Position numbers and translations under genes: made by a program. A stretch of 64,000 nucleotides of DNA, from positions 62,001 through 126,000 of the forward strand of contig NZ_JACJPO010000041.1 in assembly GCF_014696105.1 (NCBI RefSeq), written 5' to 3'. Position 1 is the first letter of the stretch. The number at the start of each line of letters is the position of its first letter. The notes beneath the pieces are model-generated. The model did not search any database and had not been told where the DNA came from. It saw nothing but the letters and a program-made list of their open reading frames with translations. Shown here piece after piece: positions 1-9,186 of the stretch. This DNA comes from Microcoleus sp. FACHB-1515 (GTDB lineage: Bacteria; Cyanobacteriota; Cyanobacteriia; Elainellales; Elainellaceae).

Positions 1-1
1 T

Positions 2-949
2 GTGGTCTTTGGCTGCTGGACTTCGGCTAGCCGTAAAGCGGTTCTGCCCGTGTTTGAATCGAAGCAGCACATGCTTTGGTATCCGGTTCAGTACGAAGGC
101 CAAGAATGTTCACAAAATATTTTCTACACGGGAGCCGCACCCAACCAGCAGATTGAACCCTCGGTCGATTGGCTGCTGGAAAATAAAGGCAAAGATTTCT
201 TCCTGGTCGGCTCGGACTACGTGTTTCCCCGCACCGCGAACACAATCATCAAGGCGCAGCTTGAGGCCAAAGGTGGCCGCACGGTCGGAGAAGACTATCT
301 GCCGCTGGGCAATACCGAGGTGACGCCGATCATCGCCAAGATTCGGCAGGCGTTGCCAAACGGCGGCGTGATCTACAACACGCTGAACGGCGACAGCAAC
401 GTGGCCTTCTTCAAGCAAATGCAGGGCGCAGGCTTGACCGTTGACAAATATCCGGTCATGTCCGTGAGCATTGCCGAGGAAGAAGTGCAGGCGATCGGCA
501 AGGAATATTTGCTCGGTCAGTTTGCCGCCTGGAACTATTTCATGACGGTGGAAACTCCGGCCAACACCCAGTTTGTCGAAGCGTTCAAGGCCGAATATGG
601 CGACAGCCGCGTCACCAACGACCCAATGGAAGCGGCCTACATCGCCGTTTATCTGTGGAAGCAGGCGGTTGAAAAAGCGGGATCGACCGACATTCCTGCG
701 GTTCGCACGGCGGCCTATGGTCAAACCCTGGATGCGCCGGAAGGCAAAGTGACGATGAACCCCAACCATCACCTGTCAAAAGTGGTGCGAATCGGGGAAG
801 TGCGCGACGACGGCTTGTTCAACATCACCTTTGAAACCGATGCCGCCGTTGCTCCGGTTCCCTGGAATCAGTTTGTCCCTGAAACGAAAGGCTTTAGCTG
901 CGACTGGACGAAGACGGGCGTAGACGATCCGGGCAAATTTAGGCTCTAG
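2..949 (+). CDS. urtA: Urea ABC transporter substrate-binding protein UrtA (5' truncated by window edge)
   Basis: C-terminal part of the periplasmic binding protein of the urea ABC transporter; 315 residues are visible, with the reading frame already open at base 2 and no signal peptide in view. The sequence has the type-I periplasmic fold of the Leu/Ile/Val-urea-amide family, for example a hinge strand (FFLVGSDYVFPRTAN) and a TNDPMEAAYIAVYLWKQAVEKAG helix region near the C-terminus. The assignment to UrtA rather than LivK or AmiC rests on the urtB, urtC, urtD and urtE genes that follow directly. In the known system the protein captures urea and hands it to UrtBC. Any promoter or NtcA site lies upstream of the window. 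Confidence 0.93.
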   Translation: MVFGCWTSASRKAVLPVFESKQHMLWYPVQYEGQECSQNIFYTGAAPNQQIEPSVDWLLENKGKDFFLVGSDYVFPRTANTIIKAQLEAKGGRTVGEDYLPLGNTEVTPIIAKIRQALPNGGVIYNTLNGDSNVAFFKQMQGAGLTVDKYPVMSVSIAEEEVQAIGKEYLLGQFAAWNYFMTVETPANTQFVEAFKAEYGDSRVTNDPMEAAYIAVYLWKQAVEKAGSTDIPAVRTAAYGQTLDAPEGKVTMNPNHHLSKVVRIGEVRDDGLFNITFETDAAVAPVPWNQFVPETKGFSCDWTKTGVDDPGKFRL

Positions 950-950
950 C

Positions 951-1042
951 CCCCTAAATCCCCCATTCATGGGGGACTTTGAGGTTGGTTGGTAGTTTCG
1001 GAAAGCACACAGGAGATAGCGATCGCGAATTTGCTATCTCCT
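951..1042 (+). repeat. Two hairpins in the urtA-urtB spacer
   Basis: Directly after the urtA stop is a C-run/G-run element in which CCCCCATTCATGGGGG (960-975) folds on itself. CCCCTAAATCCCCC-type elements recur between genes of many filamentous cyanobacteria. It is followed by a perfect 10-bp inverted repeat, AGGAGATAGC at 1011-1020 with GCTATCTCCT at 1033-1042, enclosing a 12-nt loop that holds a HIP1 core. Neither has a clear U-run, so they look more like processing or stability hairpins, or partial attenuators, than strong terminators. Confidence 0.7.
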
Positions 1043-1065
1043 TGCCAATTTTTGGGAAGAGAATC

Positions 1066-2223
1066 GTGATTACCATCCTGGACGGTTTATTTAACGGCAT
1101 TAGCATCGGCTCAATTTTGCTGCTGGCGGCATTGGGACTGGCGATCGTCTTTGGCTTGATGGGCGTGATCAACATGGCGCACGGCGAACTAATGATGCTG
1201 GGAGCCTACACGACCTATCTAGTGCAAAATGGCTTTCGCGCCTTGGGCGACGGCTGGTTTGAAGCCTACATTTTGGCGGCGCTGCCGATGGCCTTTCTGG
1301 TTGCTGCGCTGGCCGGAATTGTGCTAGAGCGCGGCGTGATTCGCTATCTCTATGGGCGACCGCTGGAAACGCTGCTGGCAACTTGGGGCGTCAGCTTGAT
1401 TTTGCAGCAGTTCGTTCGCAGCGTGAACTGGGTGATTGTGATCGGCTTGGTGCTGTTTTGCCTCTTGTTTTTCGGCGGCATGTGGCTGTTGCGCCGTCGG
1501 GCAGATTTTGAGCGCATCCGCCCGATCGCTCTGGCGATTTTGCTGCCGCTCTCACTGGCGATCGCCGGAATCGTCGGCAATTCGATCGGTCAGGCTCGCG
1601 GGCTGGCCGTGACGCAACCCTGGTTTGGAGCGCAAAACGTCGATGTGACGGCTCCGGCTTGGCTGCGCGGTGGCATTCCGATCGGAGCCTATCAGCTTTC
1701 CTCAGTGCGAATTTTCATTTTGCTGCTGACCGCTTTGTGCGTGGCGGGCGTCTACTTCTTTTTGCAAAAAACGCCTTGGGGCTTGCGGATTCGATCGGTG
1801 ACGCAAAACCGTAGCATGAGCGCTTGCCTTGGCATTCCCACGCAAAAAGTAGACGCGCTGACGTTTGCCCTCGGCTCAGGACTAGCCGGAATCGCCGGAT
1901 GTGCCGTCAGCCTGCTGGGATCGGTGGGTCCCAATACCGGACAAAACTACATCGTGAATACGTTCATGGTCGTGGTCGTTGGTGGCGTTGGCAAGCTGGT
2001 CGGCACGATCGTCGGGGCGATGGCGATCGGCATTGCGGAATATTTGATTGGGTCGGCCACCCTCGCGCTCGTCTTCGCGCCGTTGAAGCCTTTGGCCGAT
2101 TTCTTCACCACCTTTGGCACGACCAGCATGGCAAAAGTGCTGGTGTTTGCTTTGATCGTTGCATTTCTCCAGTTCCGACCGGGCGGCTTGTTCCCCCAGA
2201 AAGGACGTACTGTGGATGCTTAA
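1066..2223 (+). CDS. urtB: Urea ABC transporter permease UrtB
   Basis: Inner-membrane permease of the urea transporter, pairing with UrtC; 385 residues. The LivH-type hallmark GLMGVINMAHGELMMLGAY follows the first membrane helix, and a second conserved stretch (VGGVGKLVGTIVGA) lies near the end. Compared with LivH it has a long middle insertion (about residues 120-195) containing extra hydrophobic segments. I placed the start at GTG 1066, preceded by GGGAAGAGA, rather than at an upstream TTG (979), because the upstream extension would run through the spacer hairpins and lacks conserved character. It ends 3 nt before urtC. Confidence 0.92.
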   Translation: MITILDGLFNGISIGSILLLAALGLAIVFGLMGVINMAHGELMMLGAYTTYLVQNGFRALGDGWFEAYILAALPMAFLVAALAGIVLERGVIRYLYGRPLETLLATWGVSLILQQFVRSVNWVIVIGLVLFCLLFFGGMWLLRRRADFERIRPIALAILLPLSLAIAGIVGNSIGQARGLAVTQPWFGAQNVDVTAPAWLRGGIPIGAYQLSSVRIFILLLTALCVAGVYFFLQKTPWGLRIRSVTQNRSMSACLGIPTQKVDALTFALGSGLAGIAGCAVSLLGSVGPNTGQNYIVNTFMVVVVGGVGKLVGTIVGAMAIGIAEYLIGSATLALVFAPLKPLADFFTTFGTTSMAKVLVFALIVAFLQFRPGGLFPQKGRTVDA

Positions 2224-2226
2224 CTT

Positions 2227-3393
2227 ATGACTGTTCAACCTGCGATCGGCTCTCGTGCCGTCAACTGGACAAAATACAAGCCGCTGCTTGTGGAAGCCGC
2301 GATCGTGCTGGCGATCGTCCTCTTTCTGATTTTCGTGATTCCGCTGGTGATTTCGGGCTTTCGGCTGAATTTGCTGGGGCGATTTTTGGCGCTGGCGATC
2401 GTCGCTTTGGGCATTGATTTGATCTGGGGCTATACGGGACTGTTGAGCTTGGGGCACGGCGTATTCTTTGCGCTGGGCGGCTACGCGCTGGCGATGCACC
2501 TGAAGCTGCAATTTCCCCCGGATGCCACCAGCCAGCTACCCGAATTTATGTCGCTGTATGGCGTCACGGAACTGCCCTGGTTTTGGAAGCCGTTTTTCTC
2601 GTTTCCGTTTACGGCTGTGGCACTGCTGGCAATTCCGGCGATCGCAGCCGGACTGCTGGGCTACTTGGTTTTTCGCAACCGAATTCGCGGCGTTTACTTC
2701 TCGATCTTGACGCAGGCGATGACGATTATCTTCTTCAATCTGTTCAACGGCCAGCAGAAATTAATTAACGGCACGAACGGCCTGACCGACTTCAAGATGT
2801 TCTTTGGCGGCATGGTCGGCAGTGCGCGATCGCAATACTTCTTCTACATCTACACCGTTCTGTTTCTGGCGGTGGCCTATGTCGTCTGTCGCTGGCTAAC
2901 GAGTGGACGGTTTGGCCGCTTGCTGATGGCAATTCGCGATGACGAAAGCCGCGTCCGCTTTACGGGATACGACCCAACCGGATTCAAAGTTCTCGTGTTT
3001 GCCGTGTCGGGCGCACTGGCGGGACTCGCCGGAGCCTTGTTCACGCTGCAAACCGGAATCATTTCCCCGAAAGCGATGGATATTGCCTTCTCGATCGAAA
3101 TGGTGATCTGGGTGGCAGTCGGCGGACGCGCTTCTCTTGTGGGAGCCGTGCTAGGTGCGCTGGCCGTCAACCTGGCAAAAAGCCGACTGAGCGAGCAATT
3201 TCCGGATATTTGGCTGTTTTTCCAGGGCGCTTTGTTTCTGATTGTGGTGCTGGTGCTGCCGAACGGCATTGTCGGCTTGGTGCGATCGCAAGGCCGCGAA
3301 CTGTGGCGATCGATTCGAGGTCGCCGCCGTGTAACGACTTATCCCGGACTTGAAGATCCAGAGGTGGAATATGAGCAAAATTCTAGAGATTGA
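2227..3393 (+). CDS. urtC: Urea ABC transporter permease UrtC
   Basis: Second inner-membrane permease (388 residues, LivM family), about eight hydrophobic segments. Family-typical stretches are GIDLIWGYTGLLSLGHGVFFALGGY near the N-terminus, GRFGRLLMAIRDDESRVRFTGY in the cytoplasmic loop that contacts the ATPases, and VGGRASLVGAVLGA near the end. The 3' end overlaps the start of urtD by 23 nt, so the two are probably translationally coupled. Confidence 0.93.
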   Translation: MTVQPAIGSRAVNWTKYKPLLVEAAIVLAIVLFLIFVIPLVISGFRLNLLGRFLALAIVALGIDLIWGYTGLLSLGHGVFFALGGYALAMHLKLQFPPDATSQLPEFMSLYGVTELPWFWKPFFSFPFTAVALLAIPAIAAGLLGYLVFRNRIRGVYFSILTQAMTIIFFNLFNGQQKLINGTNGLTDFKMFFGGMVGSARSQYFFYIYTVLFLAVAYVVCRWLTSGRFGRLLMAIRDDESRVRFTGYDPTGFKVLVFAVSGALAGLAGALFTLQTGIISPKAMDIAFSIEMVIWVAVGGRASLVGAVLGALAVNLAKSRLSEQFPDIWLFFQGALFLIVVLVLPNGIVGLVRSQGRELWRSIRGRRRVTTYPGLEDPEVEYEQNSRD

Positions 3394-4156
3394 AGATGTC
3401 ACAGTCAGCTTCGACGGCTTCAAAGCGCTGAACCATCTCACCTTCAGCGTCGAAACAGGCGAATTGCGCGTGATCATTGGCCCCAACGGAGCCGGAAAAA
3501 CCACGTTCCTCGACGTGATTACAGGAAAGGTGAAGCCGACCGAGGGCAAAGTGCGATTTCAAGGCCGCGATTTGCGATCGCTCCCGGAACACAAACGCGC
3601 TCGACTCGGCATCGGTCGCAAATTCCAAACGCCGAGAGTTTACCTGAATCTGACGCCACGTGAAAATTTGGAACTGGCAGGCAATCGCACCAAAGACGTT
3701 TTTCCGACGCTGTTTCGTCCGACGCCTTCTGACGAAAAGCGATCGGTGAAAAGCCTGCTGGAGACGATCGATCTGACCATCAAAGCCGACATTCCTGCCG
3801 CCCTCTTGTCGCACGGCGAAAAGCAACGCCTCGAAATCGGAATGCTCGTTGCCCAATCGCCGGATCTGCTGCTGGTCGATGAACCTGTCGCCGGACTGAC
3901 CGACGAAGAAACCGAAAAGGTCGGAGATCTGTTGCTGGCACTCGCTGAAAGTCACACGATCGTCGTGATCGAACACGACATGGAGTTCGTTCGCCAGATT
4001 GCCAACAAAGTCACCGTCCTGCATCAGGGATCGGTGCTGTGTGAAGGCTCGATGGACGAGGTGCAGTCTGATCCCCGCGTCATCGAAGTTTATTTGGGAA
4101 CGCCAGAAGAAGACCACGATCCGACACCTACCAGCGTTCATGAGCCTGTGATCTGA
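3371..4156 (+). CDS. urtD: Urea ABC transporter ATP-binding protein UrtD
   Basis: Cytoplasmic ATPase subunit (261 residues) of the LivG class. Walker A GPNGAGKT lies at about residues 37-44, the signature is an LSHGE variant of LSGGQ, and Walker B is LLLVDEPVAG, followed by the switch His in EHDMEFVRQIA. LivG-type proteins often have LSHGE or LAYGE here, so the departure is normal. The ATG at 3371 has AGAGGTGG immediately upstream and sits inside the end of urtC. A TTG 21 nt upstream is less likely. Confidence 0.93.
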   Translation: MSKILEIEDVTVSFDGFKALNHLTFSVETGELRVIIGPNGAGKTTFLDVITGKVKPTEGKVRFQGRDLRSLPEHKRARLGIGRKFQTPRVYLNLTPRENLELAGNRTKDVFPTLFRPTPSDEKRSVKSLLETIDLTIKADIPAALLSHGEKQRLEIGMLVAQSPDLLLVDEPVAGLTDEETEKVGDLLLALAESHTIVVIEHDMEFVRQIANKVTVLHQGSVLCEGSMDEVQSDPRVIEVYLGTPEEDHDPTPTSVHEPVI

Positions 4157-4196
4157 AGCGATCGCAGCCAGCAACAGAATCTAGCCCTGAAGAAAA

Positions 4197-4943
4197 ATGA
4201 CTCAAACCCAAGCCGCCCCTCTCGAAGCGCGATCGACCCAGCCGATGCTGCAAGTATCCGGGCTGAACGTCTTCTACGGTGAAAGCCACATCTTACGCAA
4301 CGTCGATCTGACCGTGCCGCAAGGCCAAATGGTCTGTCTGATTGGGCGCAACGGCGTCGGCAAAACCACGCTGCTCAAAACGATCATGGGTCTGCTCAAC
4401 CCCCGCAGCGGCAGCATCGTCTTTGCCGGACAGTCGGTTTTGGGTCGATCGCCCGATCGCCGCGCCCGCATGGGAATCGGCTATGTCCCCCAAGGTCGCG
4501 AAGTGATCCCGCGCCTGACCGTGAAGGAAAATTTGCTGCTCGGACTCGAAGCCCGCACTCAAAGGACGCGATCGCAAGACATCCCGGAGGAAATCTTCGA
4601 TCTGTTCCCTGTCCTCAAATCAATGCTGTGGCGGATGGGCGGCGATCTTTCCGGCGGACAGCAGCAGCAGTTGGCGATCGCCCGTGCCCTGATGGGTCAG
4701 CCTCAACTTCTCGTCTTAGACGAACCGACTGAAGGCATTCAGCCCTCGATTATTCTGGACATCGAGGCCGCTGTGCGCCGCATCGTCGCCACAACCGGAA
4801 TTTCCGTGCTGCTAGTCGAGCAGCATTTGCACTTTGTCCGGCAGGCCGATCGCTACTACGCGATGCAAAAAGGCGGCATTGTGGCATCCGGTTCCACCAG
4901 CGAACTCAGCAACGAAGTGATTCAAAGGTTCTTGGCAGTCTAG
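4197..4943 (+). CDS. urtE: Urea ABC transporter ATP-binding protein UrtE
   Basis: Second ATPase subunit (248 residues), LivF class. Walker A is GRNGVGKT (50-57), the signature LSGGQQQQLAIARAL, and Walker B LLVLDEPTEGIQPS with switch His in VEQHLHF. It is separated from urtD by 40 nt and completes the urtABCDE set. Its stop overlaps the 3' end of the convergent desaturase/SDR gene by 4 nt, so no independent terminator can sit between the two genes. Confidence 0.94.
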   Translation: MTQTQAAPLEARSTQPMLQVSGLNVFYGESHILRNVDLTVPQGQMVCLIGRNGVGKTTLLKTIMGLLNPRSGSIVFAGQSVLGRSPDRRARMGIGYVPQGREVIPRLTVKENLLLGLEARTQRTRSQDIPEEIFDLFPVLKSMLWRMGGDLSGGQQQQLAIARALMGQPQLLVLDEPTEGIQPSIILDIEAAVRRIVATTGISVLLVEQHLHFVRQADRYYAMQKGGIVASGSTSELSNEVIQRFLAV

Positions 4944-6112
4944 CGGGAAAACAGGCGGAAGTAGAGCGATCGCAGCACTTCCTTAACCGGAAAGAAAATA
5001 TAAGTGAGCGGATTAATCGTCACAATAATGTCGCGAAAATCTCGTTTGGCTAAAGCGACGATCGCCCAAGCCACCCAGTCGGCTGACATCACACCGACCG
5101 GATTCAAATTACTTTTGAACGGACCTAAAATCAGCTTGCGAATGGTGAAAGGTGCATCGAGTCGGCGTAGCGTGATCAAATCACCGAGCGTTCGTTTTGA
5201 CAATTCATAGAGCGGACTCAAAGCTGGACTCACTTCTGCTTCCGAGGTGTTAATCCACAGTTCTTTGAGGGCGCGATCGCTCGACTTTTGCACGGTACTT
5301 AGAAACAGTTCAGCGAATCGCCAAGCGGAAAAAGTATTAATCTCAAACGATCGCGCAATCGCTTCGGGTGTGCGATCGCCATGAACATTAATGCCGTGAT
5401 TGATAATCAAAATATCGACTTTTTGGAGGCGATCGCGCAGTTTGGTTTCGGCTCCCGATTGCCAAACGATCACTTCAGCCGGAACGTCGAATTGGGCATC
5501 GGTTGCCGTTGTAATGGCGATCAGCTTTGCGCCTTGTTTTGCCAATTCAGACATGAGCGATCGCCCCATTGTGCCGGATGCGCCCGTGATGGCGATCGTT
5601 TTGCCTTTCAGCGATAAACTGGTTCCCAGCATTTTGTCTAGAAAAGTGTAGTGTCCGCAGAAATAAGCGTTTCCCTGGTCGAAATGATGCCGCCAATGAT
5701 AGGTGCGATTGACTGTCCAAACTGAAGGAATTTCAGTTAAGTCTCCGGGCTTGTGCGTCAAATCTGTTTCTAACAAAAAGCCTTGCGATCGCGCAATTGC
5801 CGTTGCCAGAAATCCGGCGGAATATAAGCAGCCGAACCACAATCCAGGTTGAGCAAATGCAAACGCGATCGCGCCTGTGAGTAACAGCATAGCAGTGGCT
5901 TCCGGCGTGTCGTTGTGCCACTGCGCTTTGCGATAGGCTTCTAAACTGACAATGGATAGATCGCGGCGATAGGCTTTGTGATGCAGCGTATGCGCCGCTT
6001 GTAAGGGCGACCAATAATGTCCGGCAACGTGATAAAGATCGCGGATTAACTCAGCGATTACGGTTGCTAAAACTGCCAGTAAGATTTGAATAAGAATTTG
6101 CTTAGAATCCAT
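4940..6112 (-). CDS. Fused fatty acid hydroxylase/sterol desaturase-like and short-chain dehydrogenase protein
   Basis: 390 residues with two parts. Residues 1-165 have N-terminal membrane helices and His clusters (H28/H32, H41/H44/H45, H139/H142/H143) as in the membrane di-iron hydroxylase/sterol desaturase superfamily, although the spacing is reduced. Residues 168-390 form an SDR: nucleotide-binding TGASGTMG (176-183), NHG (238-240) in place of NNAG, and catalytic YELSK (302-306) with Ser290. Cyanobacterial relatives are commonly annotated as bifunctional sterol desaturase/short-chain dehydrogenase. The substrate is unknown; a lipid or apolar molecule at the membrane is the likely type. It is convergent with urtE, and a 199-bp divergent spacer separates its 5' end from the S10 peptidase. 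Confidence 0.75.
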   Translation of the reverse strand: MDSKQILIQILLAVLATVIAELIRDLYHVAGHYWSPLQAAHTLHHKAYRRDLSIVSLEAYRKAQWHNDTPEATAMLLLTGAIAFAFAQPGLWFGCLYSAGFLATAIARSQGFLLETDLTHKPGDLTEIPSVWTVNRTYHWRHHFDQGNAYFCGHYTFLDKMLGTSLSLKGKTIAITGASGTMGRSLMSELAKQGAKLIAITTATDAQFDVPAEVIVWQSGAETKLRDRLQKVDILIINHGINVHGDRTPEAIARSFEINTFSAWRFAELFLSTVQKSSDRALKELWINTSEAEVSPALSPLYELSKRTLGDLITLRRLDAPFTIRKLILGPFKSNLNPVGVMSADWVAWAIVALAKRDFRDIIVTINPLTYIFFPVKEVLRSLYFRLFSR

Positions 6113-6311
6113 CTTTTAAACTGAATGCACCGAGGTTTTATCTAGAGCATTGAAATCGATCGCAATTTCTTCAATGCAATGCTTTACTTTTTGTAACCAT
6201 CTGATAGTGTAATCGCTCCAGTCGGCAAAAGGAAGTCTTCACAGCAAGTTCAACCGCAAAGCGCCACTGTTAGGATGAACGGAACTGGCGATCGCAACTG
6301 ATTTTCTCAAC

Positions 6312-7799
6312 ATGACCGACTCGAACTCGACTTTTACCCCGCGCAAATCCAGCACGACAGAGCATGTTCTGACGCTGCCGAACCAGCAACTTCGCTATCG
6401 AGCGATCGCCAGTTGGCAAACGCTGTATGAGCGCGAAAAGCCTGCTGCCGAAATGTTTCACGTCGCATATCTGGCCGAGTCGAGCGAGGTGCGTCCCCTG
6501 ACGGTTGTGGTGAATGGCGGCCCCGGTGCGGCTTCAGCCTATCTGCACATGGGCGCGATCGGCCCCCAGCGCATTCAGTTTGGCGAACAAGGTCGCCTGC
6601 CCAAGCCACCCGTGCGCCTGACGGACAATGCGGAAAGCTGGCTGAGCTTCAGCGATTTGGTGTTCATCGATCCGATCGGGACGGGCTTTAGCCGCAGCGT
6701 TCCGACCGAAAAAGCTGCTGAGAAATCCGGCGAGAAACCTGAAGGCGACACGGACGAACCAAAGGAAATTAAATTTTGGGAAGTGGAGCGCGATTTGAAT
6801 TCGATCGGAGAATTCATCCAGCGATTTCTGTCGCAGCACAAGCGCTGGCTGTCTCCGATTTTCATTGCGGGTGAAAGCTACGGCGGCTTTCGCGTCGCTC
6901 GGCTAGCTCGCAAACTGCAACAGGAATTTGGCGTTGGACTGTCCGGCTCAATCTTGATTTCGCCCGCCCTGGAATTTAGCCTGCTGGCAGGCAGCGACTA
7001 CAACGTCACGACTTGGGCGACGCTGTTGCCTTCGCTGGCGGCCTCAGCCGCACATCACGATCGCGCAACTTGGGCAGGCCAACCGGGAGACTTGCAGGCG
7101 CACCTCCAAGCCGCTGAACAGTTCGCCCACAAAACGCTGATTCCCCTGCTGGCGATCGGTGCGGCGTATCCCGAAGCCGATCGCCAGTTAGCTTACGAGC
7201 AGCTAGCGGGCTTAATTGGTTTGCCGTTGAGCGTGGTCAAACAGCAAGGCGGACGCATCAGCTTTGAGACATTTGCCAGAGAACTCTTGCGCGATCGCCA
7301 GCGAATTGTTGGCCTTTACGATGCGTCGATTATCGGAATCGATCCGTTTCCCGATCGACCTTTGTATGAAGGCAGCGATCCGACTTTGGACGGACTCGAT
7401 CGCTTATTTACCGGAGCAATTAACAGTCATCTGCGCGATACGTTGGGCGTGGAAACCGATTTGACCTACCATCTTTTGAATTTTGAAGTGTTCAAAGCCT
7501 GGAAGTTTGATATTAAAGGCGACTTCAAACAAGGCTTCGTTGGAGCGATCGATGATCTGCGCGTCGGCATGACCTTAAATCCCTTCATGCAGGTCTACAT
7601 CACGCACGGATTTTTTGATTTGGTCACACCTTATTTTTCCTCCAACTATTTAGCAAATCTAATGAAGCTCGATCCGGAAATTCGATCGAATCTCACTTTG
7701 AAACATTACCAAGGTGGTCACATGTTTTACGCTTGGGATGCATCGCGTCAAGAATGGTTTGGCGAAATGCAAAAGTTTTATCAAGGGGCGATCACCTAA
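6312..7799 (+). CDS. Peptidase S10 (serine carboxypeptidase-like)
   Basis: 495 residues, alpha/beta-hydrolase fold of the S10 family, which removes C-terminal residues from peptides. The oxyanion-hole motif VVNGGPGAAS is at about 65-75, and the nucleophile elbow GESYGG at 187-192 gives Ser189. The acid is probably Asp436 in THGFFDLVTPY and the base His470 in YQGGHMFY. No clear signal peptide is visible: the N-terminus is MTDSNSTFTPRKSS. Residues 133-155 are a low-complexity Lys/Glu insertion. The next gene starts 35 nt downstream, so they may be cotranscribed. Confidence 0.85.
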   Translation: MTDSNSTFTPRKSSTTEHVLTLPNQQLRYRAIASWQTLYEREKPAAEMFHVAYLAESSEVRPLTVVVNGGPGAASAYLHMGAIGPQRIQFGEQGRLPKPPVRLTDNAESWLSFSDLVFIDPIGTGFSRSVPTEKAAEKSGEKPEGDTDEPKEIKFWEVERDLNSIGEFIQRFLSQHKRWLSPIFIAGESYGGFRVARLARKLQQEFGVGLSGSILISPALEFSLLAGSDYNVTTWATLLPSLAASAAHHDRATWAGQPGDLQAHLQAAEQFAHKTLIPLLAIGAAYPEADRQLAYEQLAGLIGLPLSVVKQQGGRISFETFARELLRDRQRIVGLYDASIIGIDPFPDRPLYEGSDPTLDGLDRLFTGAINSHLRDTLGVETDLTYHLLNFEVFKAWKFDIKGDFKQGFVGAIDDLRVGMTLNPFMQVYITHGFFDLVTPYFSSNYLANLMKLDPEIRSNLTLKHYQGGHMFYAWDASRQEWFGEMQKFYQGAIT

Positions 7800-7834
7800 G
7801 TTTGATTTCGTCATTTCACTGAGGAACAAAAATC

Positions 7835-8755
7835 ATGCGCCTTTTCAATCGATCGCTTTTATTCGCATCGGTTTTGAGTGTATGGACAGTTTGGGATGGC
7901 GGAGCAGTTGCTCAAACGCCCACCGCTTCGGAGCAAGATTTGCAGCGCGAATTGCTTTTGCGAATGGTTGGAACGGATTCTGAAGTTGTGCTGGGGCGGT
8001 TGCCGTCTGATCTGCCGATCGATTTGCCGCTTCCAGATCAGGCTCGGATTATCGGCAGTATTGTTTCGACTGAAAGTCAAGAAAATTTTTCACTCTATGA
8101 TTATCTAATTTATTTAGATGTGCCGCGATCGCCTCAGCAAGCAAGAGATTTTTATCAAGAACAACTCAGCCGCGCTGGATGGAGAGAAGGCGAAGACTTC
8201 ACTAGTCCGGGATTTGTCTCGACGGAAATTGACGGATTTCCTTTCGGCATTCCTTCTACTTTCTGCAAAGACGATCAACTCATTCTTGTCTCGGTTAGAG
8301 CTTTGTCAAATAATCAGGCGGCAACAGTGAGTTTGCAACTGAAAAATACAGCGAATGAACCGTATTCCCCTTGCGATCGCCCCGAAGAAGTGACTATGCG
8401 AGATCCAGCAGCATCCATTCCGCTGCCAGAGTTGACCGCTCCACCCAACACTCAAGTTCGGGCAGCAGGCGGCGGCGGATCAGAGGACAATTGGAGTTCG
8501 ACTGCCAACATCGAAAGTTCGCTGACCGATCAAGCACTGGTGGCTCACTATGTTTCGCAGCTTGAGCAGGCAGGTTGGACGCAGCAAGCTAGCGACACCG
8601 CCGATGCAAGCGTTTGGAGTTTCTTGACGCTGCGAGATGACGAAGGACAGCCCTGGCAAGCATTTCTTTCGATCGCTCCTGCCAACGAACCCAATACCTA
8701 CACTGCCTCAATTATCGTCCTTGCGACCAACCCGACGCGCTCTGCTTTCTTCTAG
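7835..8755 (+). CDS. Exported protein of unknown function with an internal duplication
   Basis: 306 residues with an N-terminal signal peptide (hydrophobic core about 5-22, probable cleavage after AVAQ). Two related modules can be seen: one with SPQQARDFYQEQLSRAGW (about residues 97-115) and one with DQALVAHYVSQLEQAGW (about 232-249), each followed by beta-rich sequence. It is probably periplasmic or lumenal. ATG 7835 is preceded by GAGGAAC. I do not recognise a named family. Confidence 0.7.
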   Translation: MRLFNRSLLFASVLSVWTVWDGGAVAQTPTASEQDLQRELLLRMVGTDSEVVLGRLPSDLPIDLPLPDQARIIGSIVSTESQENFSLYDYLIYLDVPRSPQQARDFYQEQLSRAGWREGEDFTSPGFVSTEIDGFPFGIPSTFCKDDQLILVSVRALSNNQAATVSLQLKNTANEPYSPCDRPEEVTMRDPAASIPLPELTAPPNTQVRAAGGGGSEDNWSSTANIESSLTDQALVAHYVSQLEQAGWTQQASDTADASVWSFLTLRDDEGQPWQAFLSIAPANEPNTYTASIIVLATNPTRSAFF

Positions 8756-8872
8756 GAGCGTTGGTCGGAACGCGATCGCCCCACTTTCGCAAACGAGCGA
8801 TCGCCCAATCCTGATTACAATTGGAAAGGACGCTGAGATTGCGATCGCCCTGTCTTGTCGGAGGAAAGTTCT

Positions 8873-9184
8873 GTGAACGTTTTTGGAATTGGCTTGCCGG
8901 AAATGGCGCTGATTATGATCGTCGCGCTGCTTGTCTTTGGGCCAAAGAAGCTGCCCGAAATTGGTCGTAGCATGGGCAAAGCGATCAAAGGCTTCCAAGA
9001 CGCCTCCAAAGAATTTGAAACCGAGTTCAAGCGCGAAGCCGAACGAATCGAAAAGCCGACCACGACGACGATGCAGGCCAAGCTCGAAGAACCAGAACCA
9101 AAAGCGATCGCCTCTGGCGAATCGGCAGAATCAGAAACGCAAGACGCCGAAATCGTCGAAGAACCCTCGCAACAGCCCAGCTAG
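8873..9184 (+). CDS. tatA: Twin-arginine translocase subunit TatA/E
   Basis: 103 residues. The short N-terminal helix followed by the FGPKKLPEIGRSMGKAIKGF amphipathic segment is diagnostic of TatA/E/Hcf106 proteins, which build the pore for folded Tat substrates in plasma and thylakoid membranes. The acidic tail is Glu/Pro-rich. The start is GTG 8873 with an excellent GGAGG at 8860-8864; the open frame could begin earlier at TTG 8855, but that would overlap the ribosome site. pth begins 2 nt after the stop. A Tat-type substrate is encoded in this window (61087-62481). Confidence 0.93.
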   Translation: MNVFGIGLPEMALIMIVALLVFGPKKLPEIGRSMGKAIKGFQDASKEFETEFKREAERIEKPTTTTMQAKLEEPEPKAIASGESAESETQDAEIVEEPSQQPS

Positions 9185-9186
9185 TC

